Positions 37,648 through 45,144 of a stretch of 64,000 nt of DNA are shown piece by piece. The position numbers and the translations under genes were made by a program. The stretch is from contig CAMVUM010000003.1 in assembly GCA_947170725.1 (NCBI GenBank), positions 62,001 to 126,000 of the forward strand, in the 5' to 3' direction. This DNA is from an uncultured Prevotella sp. GTDB lineage: Bacteria > Bacteroidota > Bacteroidia > Bacteroidales > Bacteroidaceae. A model generated the notes under the pieces. It saw only the letters and a list, made by a program, of their open reading frames with translations. It ran no database searches and had not been told where the DNA came from. Every line of letters starts with the position of its first letter. Within the stretch, counting starts at the first letter, position 1.

Positions 37648-39306
37648 TTATTTCGGAGAAAGAGTAGAAGAATAGCGGGTTCCGCTTTTCAGCAACTCCA
37701 CAGCGGCCTTCAGAGCCTTGTCGTGAACGAGTCCGGCCTTGATTGAACCAGCCTGATAGTAGTAGGCAGAGATGATGTCAGACTCTATCATCTGACAGAT
37801 GACGTCCTTGTTCTGTTCCAAATCACGTCCGACATCATGGCTGAGCTTCGCCTTCAGTGCATCAAACTCTGCACGGGCATCATCATAATAACCCTCAAAA
37901 CGAGCAATCTTCACAAGCTCGTCGAAACGCTTGCCGCTCATGGGATCATACGTAAAACCGCTCTTGATGACCCTCTGCTTGAAGTCCTGCCACTCCGCGT
38001 CCGTCAGACGGAACTCCGTGGCAGGAGCGATGGACGGATGGGACGCAATATATTCAGTCACGTAGTCGAACATCACTTCCGTAGAGTCGATGCGGTCGAG
38101 ATAGACGGCAATATTGGGAAGCGTGTCCGGCTTTACCTCCACATCGGGCATGATGCCGCCGCCGTCACGCACCTCACGTCCGCCACGGGTCCTGAAGACA
38201 TGCGTCAGGCTGTCCGGAATGCGCTCGGTATATCCCCCACCCGAGTGCTTGTAGTTGATGGCTTGGATGCAGCGACCGCTTGGAATATAGTATTTGCTTG
38301 TAGTCAGTTTCAAATTGGCATTATAAGGAAGGTCAACCGACACCTGGACAAGTCCCTTGCCGTATGTCCGCGCACCCATGACAACGCCACGGTCGAGGTC
38401 CTGAAGAGAGCCGGCCGTTATCTCGGCCGCACTGGCCGTCTCGCCGTCCACCAACACAACAATGGGCATCAGCGTGTCGACAGGCTCCAGACGGGTCTTA
38501 TATACGCGGTTTGCCTGGACCAGCTTGCCCTTTGTCTCGACAAGTGTCATCCCCTTCGGAACCCACATATTAATAATGTCAATGGCTTCCTGAAGCGAAC
38601 CGCCGCCATTTCCGCGCAGATCGAGCACCAGACCTGCCGCCCCCCGCTTCTTCAGATCTACAAAGGCACGGCGCATCTCACGGGCACTTCCCTCCGTGAA
38701 TCCACTCAGATTGATGTATCCGATACTGTCCGGACGCAGCCCGTAATACGGAATGTCGGGCATCTTGATACTCCGTCGCGTCACCTTGAAGTCCATAATC
38801 TTGCCTGTTGACGGACGCTTCACCTTCAGAATGAAGCTCGTTCCGGCGTCGCCACGCAGACGGCTGCTCACATAGTCGGTCTTCTTGCCATTCATGACGG
38901 AATCGTCTATGGCAACGATGATGTCGCCCTTGCGCAGGCCGGCAACAGCGGCCGGCATGCCCTCGTAGGGCTCGTCAACAACCGTTGTCTTTAACCGCTG
39001 ATGATAGCGTATCAGCGCCCCCATGCCGGCATACTTTCCCGTGAACATCATCTTCAGGTCTTTCTTGTCTTCCTCGGGATAATAGGCCGTGTAGGGGTCA
39101 AGGCTGCGCAACATGGCGTTGATGCCCGTACCTATCACATCGCCCGCCCGTAGGGTGTCCACGTAGACACCCTCAAGCTGCCTGTATATCGAATTGAATA
39201 TATCAAGGTTCTTAGCAACCTCAAAATTGTGGTCTCCAGTGTTCTGGGCCCGCCCTCCGAACACCGCCAAACATGCCAGAAAAATGGCCGCAAGTCTTTT
39301 TCTCAT
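37648..39306 (-). CDS. C-terminal processing peptidase (S41, PDZ)
   Basis: The 552-residue protein has a signal peptide (about 1-21, ending FGGRAQ), an N-terminal helical part, a PDZ domain (about 75-165, with AAVAGLRKGDIIVAIDD), and an S41 protease domain with LVLDLRGNGGGSLQEAIDI, the catalytic serine in DGETASAAEI and the lysine in ARTYGKGLVQ. Tail-specific proteases of this type trim periplasmic proteins. The open frame extends 17 codons further up to an ATG inside the tandem repeat array (39332-39490), so extra starts are possible. ATG at 39306 begins the signal peptide. Confidence 0.92.
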   Translation of the reverse strand: MRKRLAAIFLACLAVFGGRAQNTGDHNFEVAKNLDIFNSIYRQLEGVYVDTLRAGDVIGTGINAMLRSLDPYTAYYPEEDKKDLKMMFTGKYAGMGALIRYHQRLKTTVVDEPYEGMPAAVAGLRKGDIIVAIDDSVMNGKKTDYVSSRLRGDAGTSFILKVKRPSTGKIMDFKVTRRSIKMPDIPYYGLRPDSIGYINLSGFTEGSAREMRRAFVDLKKRGAAGLVLDLRGNGGGSLQEAIDIINMWVPKGMTLVETKGKLVQANRVYKTRLEPVDTLMPIVVLVDGETASAAEITAGSLQDLDRGVVMGARTYGKGLVQVSVDLPYNANLKLTTSKYYIPSGRCIQAINYKHSGGGYTERIPDSLTHVFRTRGGREVRDGGGIMPDVEVKPDTLPNIAVYLDRIDSTEVMFDYVTEYIASHPSIAPATEFRLTDAEWQDFKQRVIKSGFTYDPMSGKRFDELVKIARFEGYYDDARAEFDALKAKLSHDVGRDLEQNKDVICQMIESDIISAYYYQAGSIKAGLVHDKALKAAVELLKSGTRYSSTLSPK

Positions 39307-39331
39307 ATCATTCTTTGAATTTATATAATCT

Positions 39332-39490
39332 TTACTCCATCGGATGTCTTTCTCCATCGGACGTCTTTACTCCATCGGATGTCCTTCTCCATCAGATGTC
39401 GTTACTCCATCGGATGTCTTTACTCCATCGGATGTCCTTCTCCATCGGATGTCTTTACTCTATCGGATGTCTTTACTCCATCGGATGTCT
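39332..39490. repeat. Minisatellite of nine 17/18-bp units
   Basis: Nine tandem units of the form TTACTCCATCGGATGTCT (18 bp) alternate with a 17-bp variant lacking the A (TTCTCCATCGGATGTCT). Unit starts are 39332, 39350, 39367, 39385, 39402, 39420, 39438, 39455 and 39473. There are single-base variants. The array lies in the leader of the S41 protease gene. Read on the minus strand, each unit contains ATGGAG, so the array places extra start codons in front of that gene. Confidence 0.9.
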
Positions 39491-39740
39491 TTACGTCCTT
39501 AAAACCTCCAAAAAGCGATATATATCGTCCCGAAAGGACTCTTCTGCACAGACAACATGTTGCATCAAACCGTTTCGCAGCAGCAAATATCGTTCAAAGA
39601 GGATTCCGCCGGTCCGACATTATCTTAAACCGAATTGTCCTTTTGATGCTACAAATTTACACCTTTATACTCTAACAAAGGCCTTTTTACAGCGCTTTTC
39701 ATAAAAAAATTAGATTTTTCTGCATTTTTTCGCCCAAAAG

Positions 39741-39772
39741 TTTGCATAATCCGAAAAAACGTATTACCTTTG
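39741..39772 (+). promoter_or_regulatory. Promoter of tRNA-Asn
   Basis: TTTG (39741-39744), 20 bases, then TACCTTTG (39765-39772). Start would be near 39778. Confidence 0.8.
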
Positions 39773-39803
39773 CATCGCAATTCAGAAATGAAACGCAAAC
39801 ATT

Positions 39804-39877
39804 GCTTCAATAGCTCAGTTGGTTAGAGCACCTGACTGTTAATCAGGGGGTCGTTGGTTCAAGCCCATCTTGAAGCG
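39804..39877 (+). tRNA. tRNA-Asn (anticodon GTT)
   Basis: A 74-base cloverleaf with acceptor GCTTCAA/TTGAAGC, D-arm AGCTCAGTTGGTTAGAGC, and anticodon stem CCTGA/TCAGG with loop CTGTTAA. The T-stem has one mismatch. CCA is not encoded. Confidence 0.93.
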
Positions 39878-39880
39878 CTG

Positions 39881-39911
39881 AAAGCCTGAAGAGAAATCTT
39901 CAGGCTTTTTT
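39881..39911 (+). terminator. Terminator after tRNA-Asn
   Basis: AAAGCCTGAAGA pairs with TCTTCAGGCTTT, and a T-run follows. Confidence 0.85.
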
Positions 39912-40045
39912 GTTATTTAACAGCCAGACACTTCTACACCACACAAAGCTCGGCTCAGCGGAAATTTCGGGATCAGCGGATTTTCCGGGTTGGCAAGCTT
40001 TCTTTTAAGCGTATATCCTATCCAGCCTGAACATGAATAATTTTA

Positions 40046-40284
40046 GGGCAGTCCGAAAACCCTGCGGGAATGTTATGTTAAAACGCAAAAATGAACTATC
40101 TTTGCGTTTAGATAAAAACAATCCAATGAATTCCAATCGTAACCTACATAAGTTACTACGATTCATCTTTACCGAAGTTTTAATGGAGAATTTCGAGATC
40201 ACCGGTTGGCATTACGGCTCTGTCAAAATCGAGGTTCGGCTTGATAAAAAACGGGGCAGTCCGAAAACCCTGCGGGTATGTTAT
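40046..40284 (+). repeat. 31-bp direct repeat pair
   Basis: The sequence beginning GGGCAGTCCGAAAACCCTGC occurs at 40046-40076 and again at 40254-40284, with one mismatch over 31 bases. The second copy is inside the small open frame at 40126-40425. The pair lies between tRNA-Asn and tRNA-Pro, just outside the mobile element. Confidence 0.7.
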
Positions 40285-40425
40285 ACAAACACCCTAAGCT
40301 GTCAGAAAAAAGTTCAAATGCTCGAGGACAATAATAAATCTGAGACCATCTCGCATGGTTTCGATGATTATCATGTCATTCAAAACTATCCGGACGACGG
40401 ACAGTCCGCCCCGATTAGCGAATGA
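40126..40425 (+). CDS. Small hypothetical protein
   Basis: A 99-residue frame from ATG at 40126, with a TATCTTTG box at 40097-40104 just upstream. The protein begins MNSNRNLHKLLRFIFTEVL and has a beta-like segment around ITGWHYGSVKIEVRL; the last third is polar and acidic. I recognise no family. The frame extends further upstream, but that part overlaps the first copy of a direct repeat and the promoter box. It is squeezed between two tRNA genes, a common site for acquired DNA, and could be a remnant of an older insertion. Confidence 0.4.
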   Translation: MNSNRNLHKLLRFIFTEVLMENFEITGWHYGSVKIEVRLDKKRGSPKTLRVCYTNTLSCQKKVQMLEDNNKSETISHGFDDYHVIQNYPDDGQSAPISE

Positions 40426-40433
40426 GCCGAAAC

Positions 40434-40472
40434 AAAAAAGCGGCAGAAAGACTATCTCTTCCTGCCGCTTTG
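40434..40472. terminator. Bidirectional terminator between the small ORF and tRNA-Pro
   Basis: AAAGCGGCAG and CTGCCGCTTT pair around a loop of about 15 bases. It serves tRNA-Pro on the minus strand and the small frame on the plus strand. Confidence 0.75.
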
Positions 40473-40473
40473 G

Positions 40474-40546
40474 TCGGGATGAGGCGACTCGAACGCCCGA
40501 CCCCTACGTCCCGAACGTAGTGCGCTACCAACTGCGCTACATCCCG
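40474..40546 (-). tRNA. tRNA-Pro (anticodon CGG)
   Basis: On the minus strand a 73-base cloverleaf with acceptor CGGGATG/CATCCCG, and anticodon stem CTACG/CGTAG with loop TTCGGGA. A TACCTTTG promoter box lies at 40565-40572 (minus strand). Confidence 0.95.
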
Positions 40547-40612
40547 ATGCCTTAAAAGCGAGTGCAAAGGTAGTGCTTTTTTTTGAAACTCACGCATTTT
40601 TTCCAAGAAAAA

Positions 40613-40644
40613 TTTGCTAATATGCAAAAAAAAGCCTACCTTTG
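40613..40644 (+). promoter_or_regulatory. Promoter of tRNA-Phe
   Basis: TTTG (40613-40616), 20 bases, then TACCTTTG (40637-40644), giving a start near 40650. Confidence 0.8.
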
Positions 40645-40666
40645 CACTCGCAAAAGCAAAAATGAT

Positions 40667-40739
40667 GGTGCCATAGCTCAGTTGGTAGAGCAAAGGACTG
40701 AAAATCCTTGTGTCCCCGGTTCGATTCCTGGTGGCACCA
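40667..40739 (+). tRNA. tRNA-Phe (anticodon GAA), integration site
   Basis: A 73-base cloverleaf with acceptor GGTGCCA/TGGCACC, anticodon stem AAGGA/TCCTT with loop CTGAAAA, and T-loop TTCGATT. Its last 18 bases plus one base (40722-40740) are repeated exactly at 59292-59310, so the mobile element entered here and restored the gene. Confidence 0.97.
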
Positions 40740-40740
40740 C
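40722..40740 (+). repeat. attL, 19-bp core in tRNA-Phe
   Basis: CGATTCCTGGTGGCACCAC, identical to 59292-59310. It contains the tRNA T-loop end and acceptor 3' strand. Confidence 0.92.
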
Positions 40741-40765
40741 TTTGAAGAAAAGCAAAAAGCAGTAA

Positions 40766-40797
40766 AATCCTGATTTCCAAACGAAATCGGGATTTTT
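40766..40797 (+). terminator. tRNA-Phe terminator carried by the element
   Basis: AATCCTGATTT and AAATCGGGATT pair around CCAAACG, followed by a T-run. It closely resembles the stem at 59335-59366 (AATCCTGATTCC/GGAATCAGGATT), which was probably the original host terminator. Confidence 0.85.
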
Positions 40798-40983
40798 TGT
40801 TTTTCGCAGGGACGCAAAAAACGGCAGAATGTTACCGTTTCCGGTGTTCCAATCGGTGGAGCAAGAAAGGTGGAACGCGAATCTCCACCGAACAAGATTA
40901 TTTCTCTCTGATTTGCAATATTTTGCGTATCAAGAAAGCGTGTATGGTTTCCTACTTTTGTCCAACGAAAAAACTGTAGGAAC

Positions 40984-42219
40984 ATGAAACGAAACTCATT
41001 CAATGTGCTTTTCTTCATCAAGAAAGCCAAACTGCTGAAAAACGGGGAAGCCTCCGTGTGTATGCGCATCACCGTAAATGGTGCGCGAGTGGAAAACAAC
41101 ATCCGCATGAGCATTGAGCCTGCCCTGTGGAATCAAGCGAAGGAGTGCGCCAAAGGCAAGAGCCGCAAGGCTTGTGAACTCAATCTCTACATCGAGCAAG
41201 CCAAAATCAAGTTGCGCAAGCTGTTCGATGAACTGGAAGAGAGGAACCACTCCATCACAGCCAGAATCTTGCAAGAAAAGTTCTTTGGAGCTAACGAAGA
41301 AGTGAAGGAAGTCCGCACACTCATCCAAACCATACAGGAGCATAACGACCAATGCCGTGAACTTGTAGGAAAAGATTATGCCTTGATAACTGTCCGCCGT
41401 TATGAAAGTTGCAAGCGTTATCTGGCGGAACTTATCAGACAGAAATATGACAAGGAGGATTTACCGTTGTCAGAGGTCAACGGTGAATTGGTACGTGCTT
41501 TTGAGTTCTACCTCAAGACGGAAAAGTCTTGTCAGCAGAATACGGTTATCCGTTACATGAAGTGCTTGAAGAAGATAACCAACCTAGCACTTGCCAATGA
41601 ATGGACATCCAAAGATCCTTTCATCGGTATCAAGTTTCATGAGAAAGAGGTAATACGCAAGTTCCTGACAATGGATGAGCTGCTCACTATCTATCATAAG
41701 GAGTTTCCATTGGAACGTATCACTATTGTCCGTGATGTTTTCATCTTTGCGGCGTTCACTGGGCTAGCCTTCATAGATGTACAACAACTGGCACCGGAAC
41801 ATATCGTGGAGGATTCCAATGGCAACCTATGGATTCGCAAGCCTCGTCAAAAGACGAAGAACATGTGTAACATTCCCTTGCTTGACATTCCGATGCAGAT
41901 TTTGAAGAAATACAAAAGCCATCCGATCTGCCAAAAGAAAAATGTGTTGCTCCCAGTCCCCTGCAATCAGAAGATGAACAGTTACCTGAAAGAAATAGCA
42001 GACCTGTGTCTGATAAACAAGACTTTGACCACACATGTCGCAAGACACTCGTATGCGACCTCTGTCTGCCTTGCCAATGGTGTGAGTATTGAGAACGTAG
42101 CGAAGATGCTCGGTCATTCCAATATCAAAATGACACAGCACTATGCCCGTGTACTTGATTCCTCCATTCTGCGAGATATGAATAATGTCAAGTCCGTGAT
42201 GTCAAAAGTAATGCAATAG
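40984..42219 (+). CDS. Tyrosine recombinase (element integrase)
   Basis: The 411-residue integrase would insert and excise the element at tRNA-Phe. An N-terminal arm-binding region with LLKNGEASVCMRITVNGARV is followed by a SAM-like core-binding domain (about 110-210) and the catalytic domain. Visible catalytic residues are R354 in HVARHSYA, H378 in LGHSN and the nucleophile Y387 in QHYAR. The first arginine, expected near TGLR, is replaced in TGLAFIDV, as in many Bacteroidetes integrases. It reads inwards from attL, the usual placement. Confidence 0.95.
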   Translation: MKRNSFNVLFFIKKAKLLKNGEASVCMRITVNGARVENNIRMSIEPALWNQAKECAKGKSRKACELNLYIEQAKIKLRKLFDELEERNHSITARILQEKFFGANEEVKEVRTLIQTIQEHNDQCRELVGKDYALITVRRYESCKRYLAELIRQKYDKEDLPLSEVNGELVRAFEFYLKTEKSCQQNTVIRYMKCLKKITNLALANEWTSKDPFIGIKFHEKEVIRKFLTMDELLTIYHKEFPLERITIVRDVFIFAAFTGLAFIDVQQLAPEHIVEDSNGNLWIRKPRQKTKNMCNIPLLDIPMQILKKYKSHPICQKKNVLLPVPCNQKMNSYLKEIADLCLINKTLTTHVARHSYATSVCLANGVSIENVAKMLGHSNIKMTQHYARVLDSSILRDMNNVKSVMSKVMQ

Positions 42220-42221
42220 GT

Positions 42222-42596
42222 ATGAGCAAGGTAATAATAACAATCAGTGAAACAGGTATAATTACAATTCCGGATGTACCCGTATGGATGACGCAATTCG
42301 AGATAGCCGACTTGTTCGGAGTATTCTCTTGCGACATCCGTAAGGCGATTCACGCTATATATAAGAATAAGGAGTTGAGCGAATATGATACGATGAAGTA
42401 TATCAAGCAACCGGATGGCATTAGTTATGATGTTTATAACATTGAAGTGATTATAGCCGTTGCATTCAGGATACGCAGTAAAGAGAGTATCTTGTTCAGA
42501 CGGTTTGTGATAAATGAAATCGGTAGTATAAAGAAAGGAACTCCGATAATATTGTTTGTTTCTTGTGGCAGGGGAAATAACCGATGGTATAGTTGA
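42222..42596 (+). CDS. Small protein with RhuM-like N-terminal HTH
   Basis: The 124-residue protein starts 3 bases after the integrase stop. Its middle (VWMTQFEIADLFGVFSCDIRKAIHAI) is a helix-turn-helix of the type found at the start of RhuM/ORF6N-like proteins, and DVYNIEVIIAVAFRIRSKESILFRRFVINEI is like the following strand-helix of that family. A similar but full-length RhuM lies at the right end of this element (58156-59154). It is cotranscribed with the integrase and may regulate it. No DNA target is known. Confidence 0.65.
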   Translation: MSKVIITISETGIITIPDVPVWMTQFEIADLFGVFSCDIRKAIHAIYKNKELSEYDTMKYIKQPDGISYDVYNIEVIIAVAFRIRSKESILFRRFVINEIGSIKKGTPIILFVSCGRGNNRWYS

Positions 42597-42942
42597 GGCT
42601 CATTCCGTCAACCACCTGTTTCCGATGCTCAGATGCAAAGGTAGTATGTGGCTCTAACGGCAGCGGCAAGGTCAGGCGGCAGAGCCGTTTCAGACAGAAT
42701 CTTCCTCCTATGGAGCGTATTCAGCCTGAAAACCTTGCCCCTGCCGGCCACACACAAGAATGGCATCCGGCAACGGAAACAAGCGACTGACGGGAAATCA
42801 GAAGAAACAAAAAGAAGGGAACGGCTTACAGACGAAGCGGAATATTGATGCTTCATCCGTAAGCCGTTCCTCTTTCTTTTGCCGAGAGTCCATTGCTGAC
42901 GCAATCACAGGGCAGACGGCAAACTGCGCTCCTTCAAGAAAA
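42597..42942. other. Convergent spacer with terminator hairpin
   Basis: These 346 bases separate the integrase operon from the leftward excisionase-like genes. They hold a TACCTTTG box on the minus strand (42636-42643) without an obvious gene behind it, and a strong hairpin (42818-42870). Confidence 0.5.
42818..42870. terminator. Bidirectional terminator between integrase and excisionase operons
   Basis: GGAACGGCTTAC (42818-42829) pairs perfectly with GTAAGCCGTTCC (42859-42870), with a further inner stem GAAGC/GCTTC. Pyrimidine-rich runs follow on both strands. Confidence 0.75.
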
Positions 42943-43254
42943 TCATGTGCCAGTCAGACGGTGACGGTATGCGGAGCGGTAGCTGTCTGCGAGCATCCTT
43001 TCGATGTCCGATTCACGGTAGAGGATTTTGCCGCCCAACTGGATATAAGCAATCCGTCCCTCGTTACGGTAGTCCTGAAGCGTCCGGCGGCTCACTTTCA
43101 GCCGTGCCGACACCTCCTTGTCGGTGAAGAAACGCTCGCCGCCCAGTGTCGGGCTATAGTTGGCGGTCAGGCGCTCGAAGCTGTCAAGCAGACGGTTAAG
43201 ACTGCCCATGAAGTGGATTATCCACTCGTTGTCTTTGTTAATCAGTTCGTTCAT
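42943..43254 (-). CDS. Excisionase-like HTH protein (103 aa)
   Basis: The protein has a MerR/excisionase-type helix-turn-helix (about residues 43-92: FFTDKEVSARLKVSRRTLQDYRNEGRI, then YIQLGGKILYRESDIERML). In Bacteroides mobile elements, pairs of such small proteins (for example Xis2c and Xis2d of CTnDOT) drive excision. It follows the similar gene at 43308-43619 by 53 bases in a leftward operon. Exact orthology is not claimed. Confidence 0.8.
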   Translation of the reverse strand: MNELINKDNEWIIHFMGSLNRLLDSFERLTANYSPTLGGERFFTDKEVSARLKVSRRTLQDYRNEGRIAYIQLGGKILYRESDIERMLADSYRSAYRHRLTGT

Positions 43255-43307
43255 ATTACTCTGGATTTAGTGGGTATTGTTATTCTACTTTGTTCATTGC
43301 GTCAAGT

Positions 43308-43619
43308 TCATATCGTCCTTCCCTTGAATCTCGCTTCTTTCCGCCTGTCTTCCACGATGGAGACGATACGCTTCACATCTTCGGAACGGTAGTAGGTCTT
43401 GTGGTTGATTTGCGAATAAGCAAGCGTTCCGTTGTCCCATAGGGTCTGCAATGTTCGCGGACTGATGTTGAGCATCCGGCACACGTCCTGATTGTCCATC
43501 CACTCGCTCATTGTCTTTTCTCCATGCCGACGGCAGATGGCATCCATGCGGCAAACAAAACGGTCGAACTTGGTAACCATCGCCTCAAAGGTCTTTCTTT
43601 CGATAGATACGATTTCCAT
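43308..43619 (-). CDS. Excisionase-like HTH protein, first of a pair
   Basis: The 103-residue protein has an N-terminal helix followed by a MerR/excisionase-type helix-turn-helix (about 40-90: MDNQDVCRMLNISPRTLQTLWDNGTL, then SQINHKTYYRSEDVKRIV). It is clearly related to the next gene in the operon, and both are the same length. The pair would bind near the att sites to favour excision. The region upstream (43620-44032) contains the divergent promoters. Confidence 0.8.
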   Translation of the reverse strand: MEIVSIERKTFEAMVTKFDRFVCRMDAICRRHGEKTMSEWMDNQDVCRMLNISPRTLQTLWDNGTLAYSQINHKTYYRSEDVKRIVSIVEDRRKEARFKGRTI

Positions 43620-44032
43620 ATACTTTTTCTTTTGATGTTATTTTTCTTTTGCCGCAAAGAAATATATAATCCGTTATCCGACAATGGATTTTTCTGAAGT
43701 GGCAGCTTGTGGCACCGGTATGGCAGAGGTTGTCCGGAATATGCCTATCACTGTCGCCTTAATTTCGAGATTGAGAAAGGATGCCATATTCAAAATAAGA
43801 CCTTAATTCAAAATTGCCTGTGTTTGAGCCTTAGCCCTTTCGTTCATTTATACCCGGCAAATCGGTGAAGTCTGCACCGCTGTTCCTATTACCGTAAAGC
43901 AAAGCCACACAAAATTGCCTAACAGAACCCAAATACTTGACTAGTTGCAATATAGGCAGTTACTTTGCTTCCGATAAACGGTAAAGTATGCGCATACAGA
44001 CCAACAAGTATTCATTTTAACAAGAAACAACA
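43620..44032. other. Divergent promoter region of the element
   Basis: No gene is seen in these 413 bases. The sequence ACCGTAAAGCAAAG (43891-43904) has an interrupted inverse (CTTTGC at 43963-43968 and ACGGT at 43978-43982). TTACTTTG (43961-43968 region) is a one-mismatch promoter box for the gene at 44033. Confidence 0.45.
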
Positions 44033-44557
44033 ATGAGCAAGAAAATCAAAAACTACGAGAATGACGAAGCGTTCAAGAACTTCAAGTTGGAAGACTATCT
44101 GCCTTCCATGAACAGACGTGAGCCGGAACAGGAAGCGACTACGGAAGAGGCTTCACTTTTTCCTTCGTTGAGTGAGCCGGACACATCCGAAGTACAGGCA
44201 ATGGCATTTGAAGTAACCCAAGCAGACGAGCAGGATGTATGTGAAAATGTAGCCAATGAAAATGCGGAGATGGCTTCGGTTGAAGACGATGCCACAATAG
44301 AACGTACTATCGTCAGACGTGTCAGCAGCAAGCAGCGCAGACTGTCTTTGGAGGAGTATCGTAACACCTACCTGCAAGTACCCAAGATTGCCGACCGCAA
44401 GCCCGTGTTCGTCAGCCGCGAAGTGCGTGACAGGTTGGATGATATTGTCCGCCGTCTCGGAGGCAGGGACATGAGCGTGTCGGGGCTGGTCGAGAACCTC
44501 GCCCGTCAGCATCTTGCCATCTATGGGAACGATATTGACCAATGGCGTAAATTGTAG
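44033..44557 (+). CDS. DUF3408-like mobilization-region protein
   Basis: The 174-residue protein has an acidic, low-complexity first half and a conserved basic C-terminal part (about 100-174: RLSLEEYRNTYLQVPKIADRKPVFVSREVRDRLDDIVRRLGGRDMSVSG). This part resembles DUF3408 proteins found beside transfer and mobilization genes in Bacteroidetes; the segment looks like a ribbon-helix-helix DNA-binding fold. It precedes the candidate oriT region and the mob operon, so a role in relaxosome assembly or regulation is plausible but inferred. Confidence 0.7.
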   Translation: MSKKIKNYENDEAFKNFKLEDYLPSMNRREPEQEATTEEASLFPSLSEPDTSEVQAMAFEVTQADEQDVCENVANENAEMASVEDDATIERTIVRRVSSKQRRLSLEEYRNTYLQVPKIADRKPVFVSREVRDRLDDIVRRLGGRDMSVSGLVENLARQHLAIYGNDIDQWRKL

Positions 44558-44568
44558 GAATTAAGACA

Positions 44569-44715
44569 AGACCAACGGAATATTTTCGGGGCTTCTTTCA
44601 GAGTTGCCCTAAATCACTTTTACGGAGTTCGGAGGGAGCAAGTTTATGTTTCGGTCAGCCCGAAATCCACTTGCCCCGCTCCAAACCTCGCAGGAAAAGC
44701 ACATCCCGTTGGTCT
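44569..44715. other. Candidate origin of transfer with nested inverted repeats
   Basis: A 10-bp perfect inverted repeat (AGACCAACGG at 44569-44578, CCGTTGGTCT at 44706-44715) encloses a second, imperfect one (GGAGGGAGCAAGT to ACTTGCCCCGCTCC, 44631-44682) with an inner TTTCGG/CCGAAA stem. It is noncoding and sits immediately upstream of mobC and the relaxase gene, where oriT is usually found. No nick site can be named. Confidence 0.5.
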
Positions 44716-44766
44716 ATACTTCATATAATTATTGTAGATACTGAATAGATTAGATTTTAGAATATT

Positions 44767-45144
44767 ATGAACAACGAAAAGAGAAAGAACAACGGACGGG
44801 AACGTACCAACAAAGGTGGTCGTCCCATCAAGGGTATTGCCGAGAAACTGAAGTACCGTATCACGGTGAAGATGGCAACGGAGGACTATTACCTGTTGAA
44901 ATCAAAGGCGAAGTCGGCAGGAGTTTCTGCCAGTGAATTTGTCCGAGGCTGCATCACGGAGGGCGGAGTAAAGGAACGGCTCTCGAAAGAACATGGCGAT
45001 CTTATCCGCAAGCTATGCGGAATGGCGAACAACCTGAACCAGTTGGCAAGAAAGGCAAATGCGGAGGGGTATGTCTCTGTGTTTGTATCCTGCCGCACAT
45101 TGATGATAGAGATAGACTACCTCGTAAACCGGATACGCTTATGA
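44767..45144 (+). CDS. MobC-like relaxosome accessory protein
   Basis: The 125-residue basic protein contains a ribbon-helix-helix part (KYRITVKMATEDYYLLKSKAKSAGVSASEFVRGCI, about 29-63) and a C-terminal helix region (IRKLCGMANNLNQLARKANAEG). This matches MobC/BmgB-type proteins that open oriT DNA for the relaxase. Its stop overlaps the relaxase ATG (ATGA), showing translational coupling. Confidence 0.85.
   Translation: MNNEKRKNNGRERTNKGGRPIKGIAEKLKYRITVKMATEDYYLLKSKAKSAGVSASEFVRGCITEGGVKERLSKEHGDLIRKLCGMANNLNQLARKANAEGYVSVFVSCRTLMIEIDYLVNRIRL

Noticed and set aside
39332..39490. CRISPR-like array
   Set aside because: Units are contiguous 17/18-bp repeats without unique spacers and no cas genes are nearby. 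It is a minisatellite.
42636..42643. Promoter of a leftward gene in the integrase spacer
   Set aside because: The box TACCTTTG is good, but no reading frame behind it on the minus strand looks like a gene, since it reads into the 3' end of the integrase operon.
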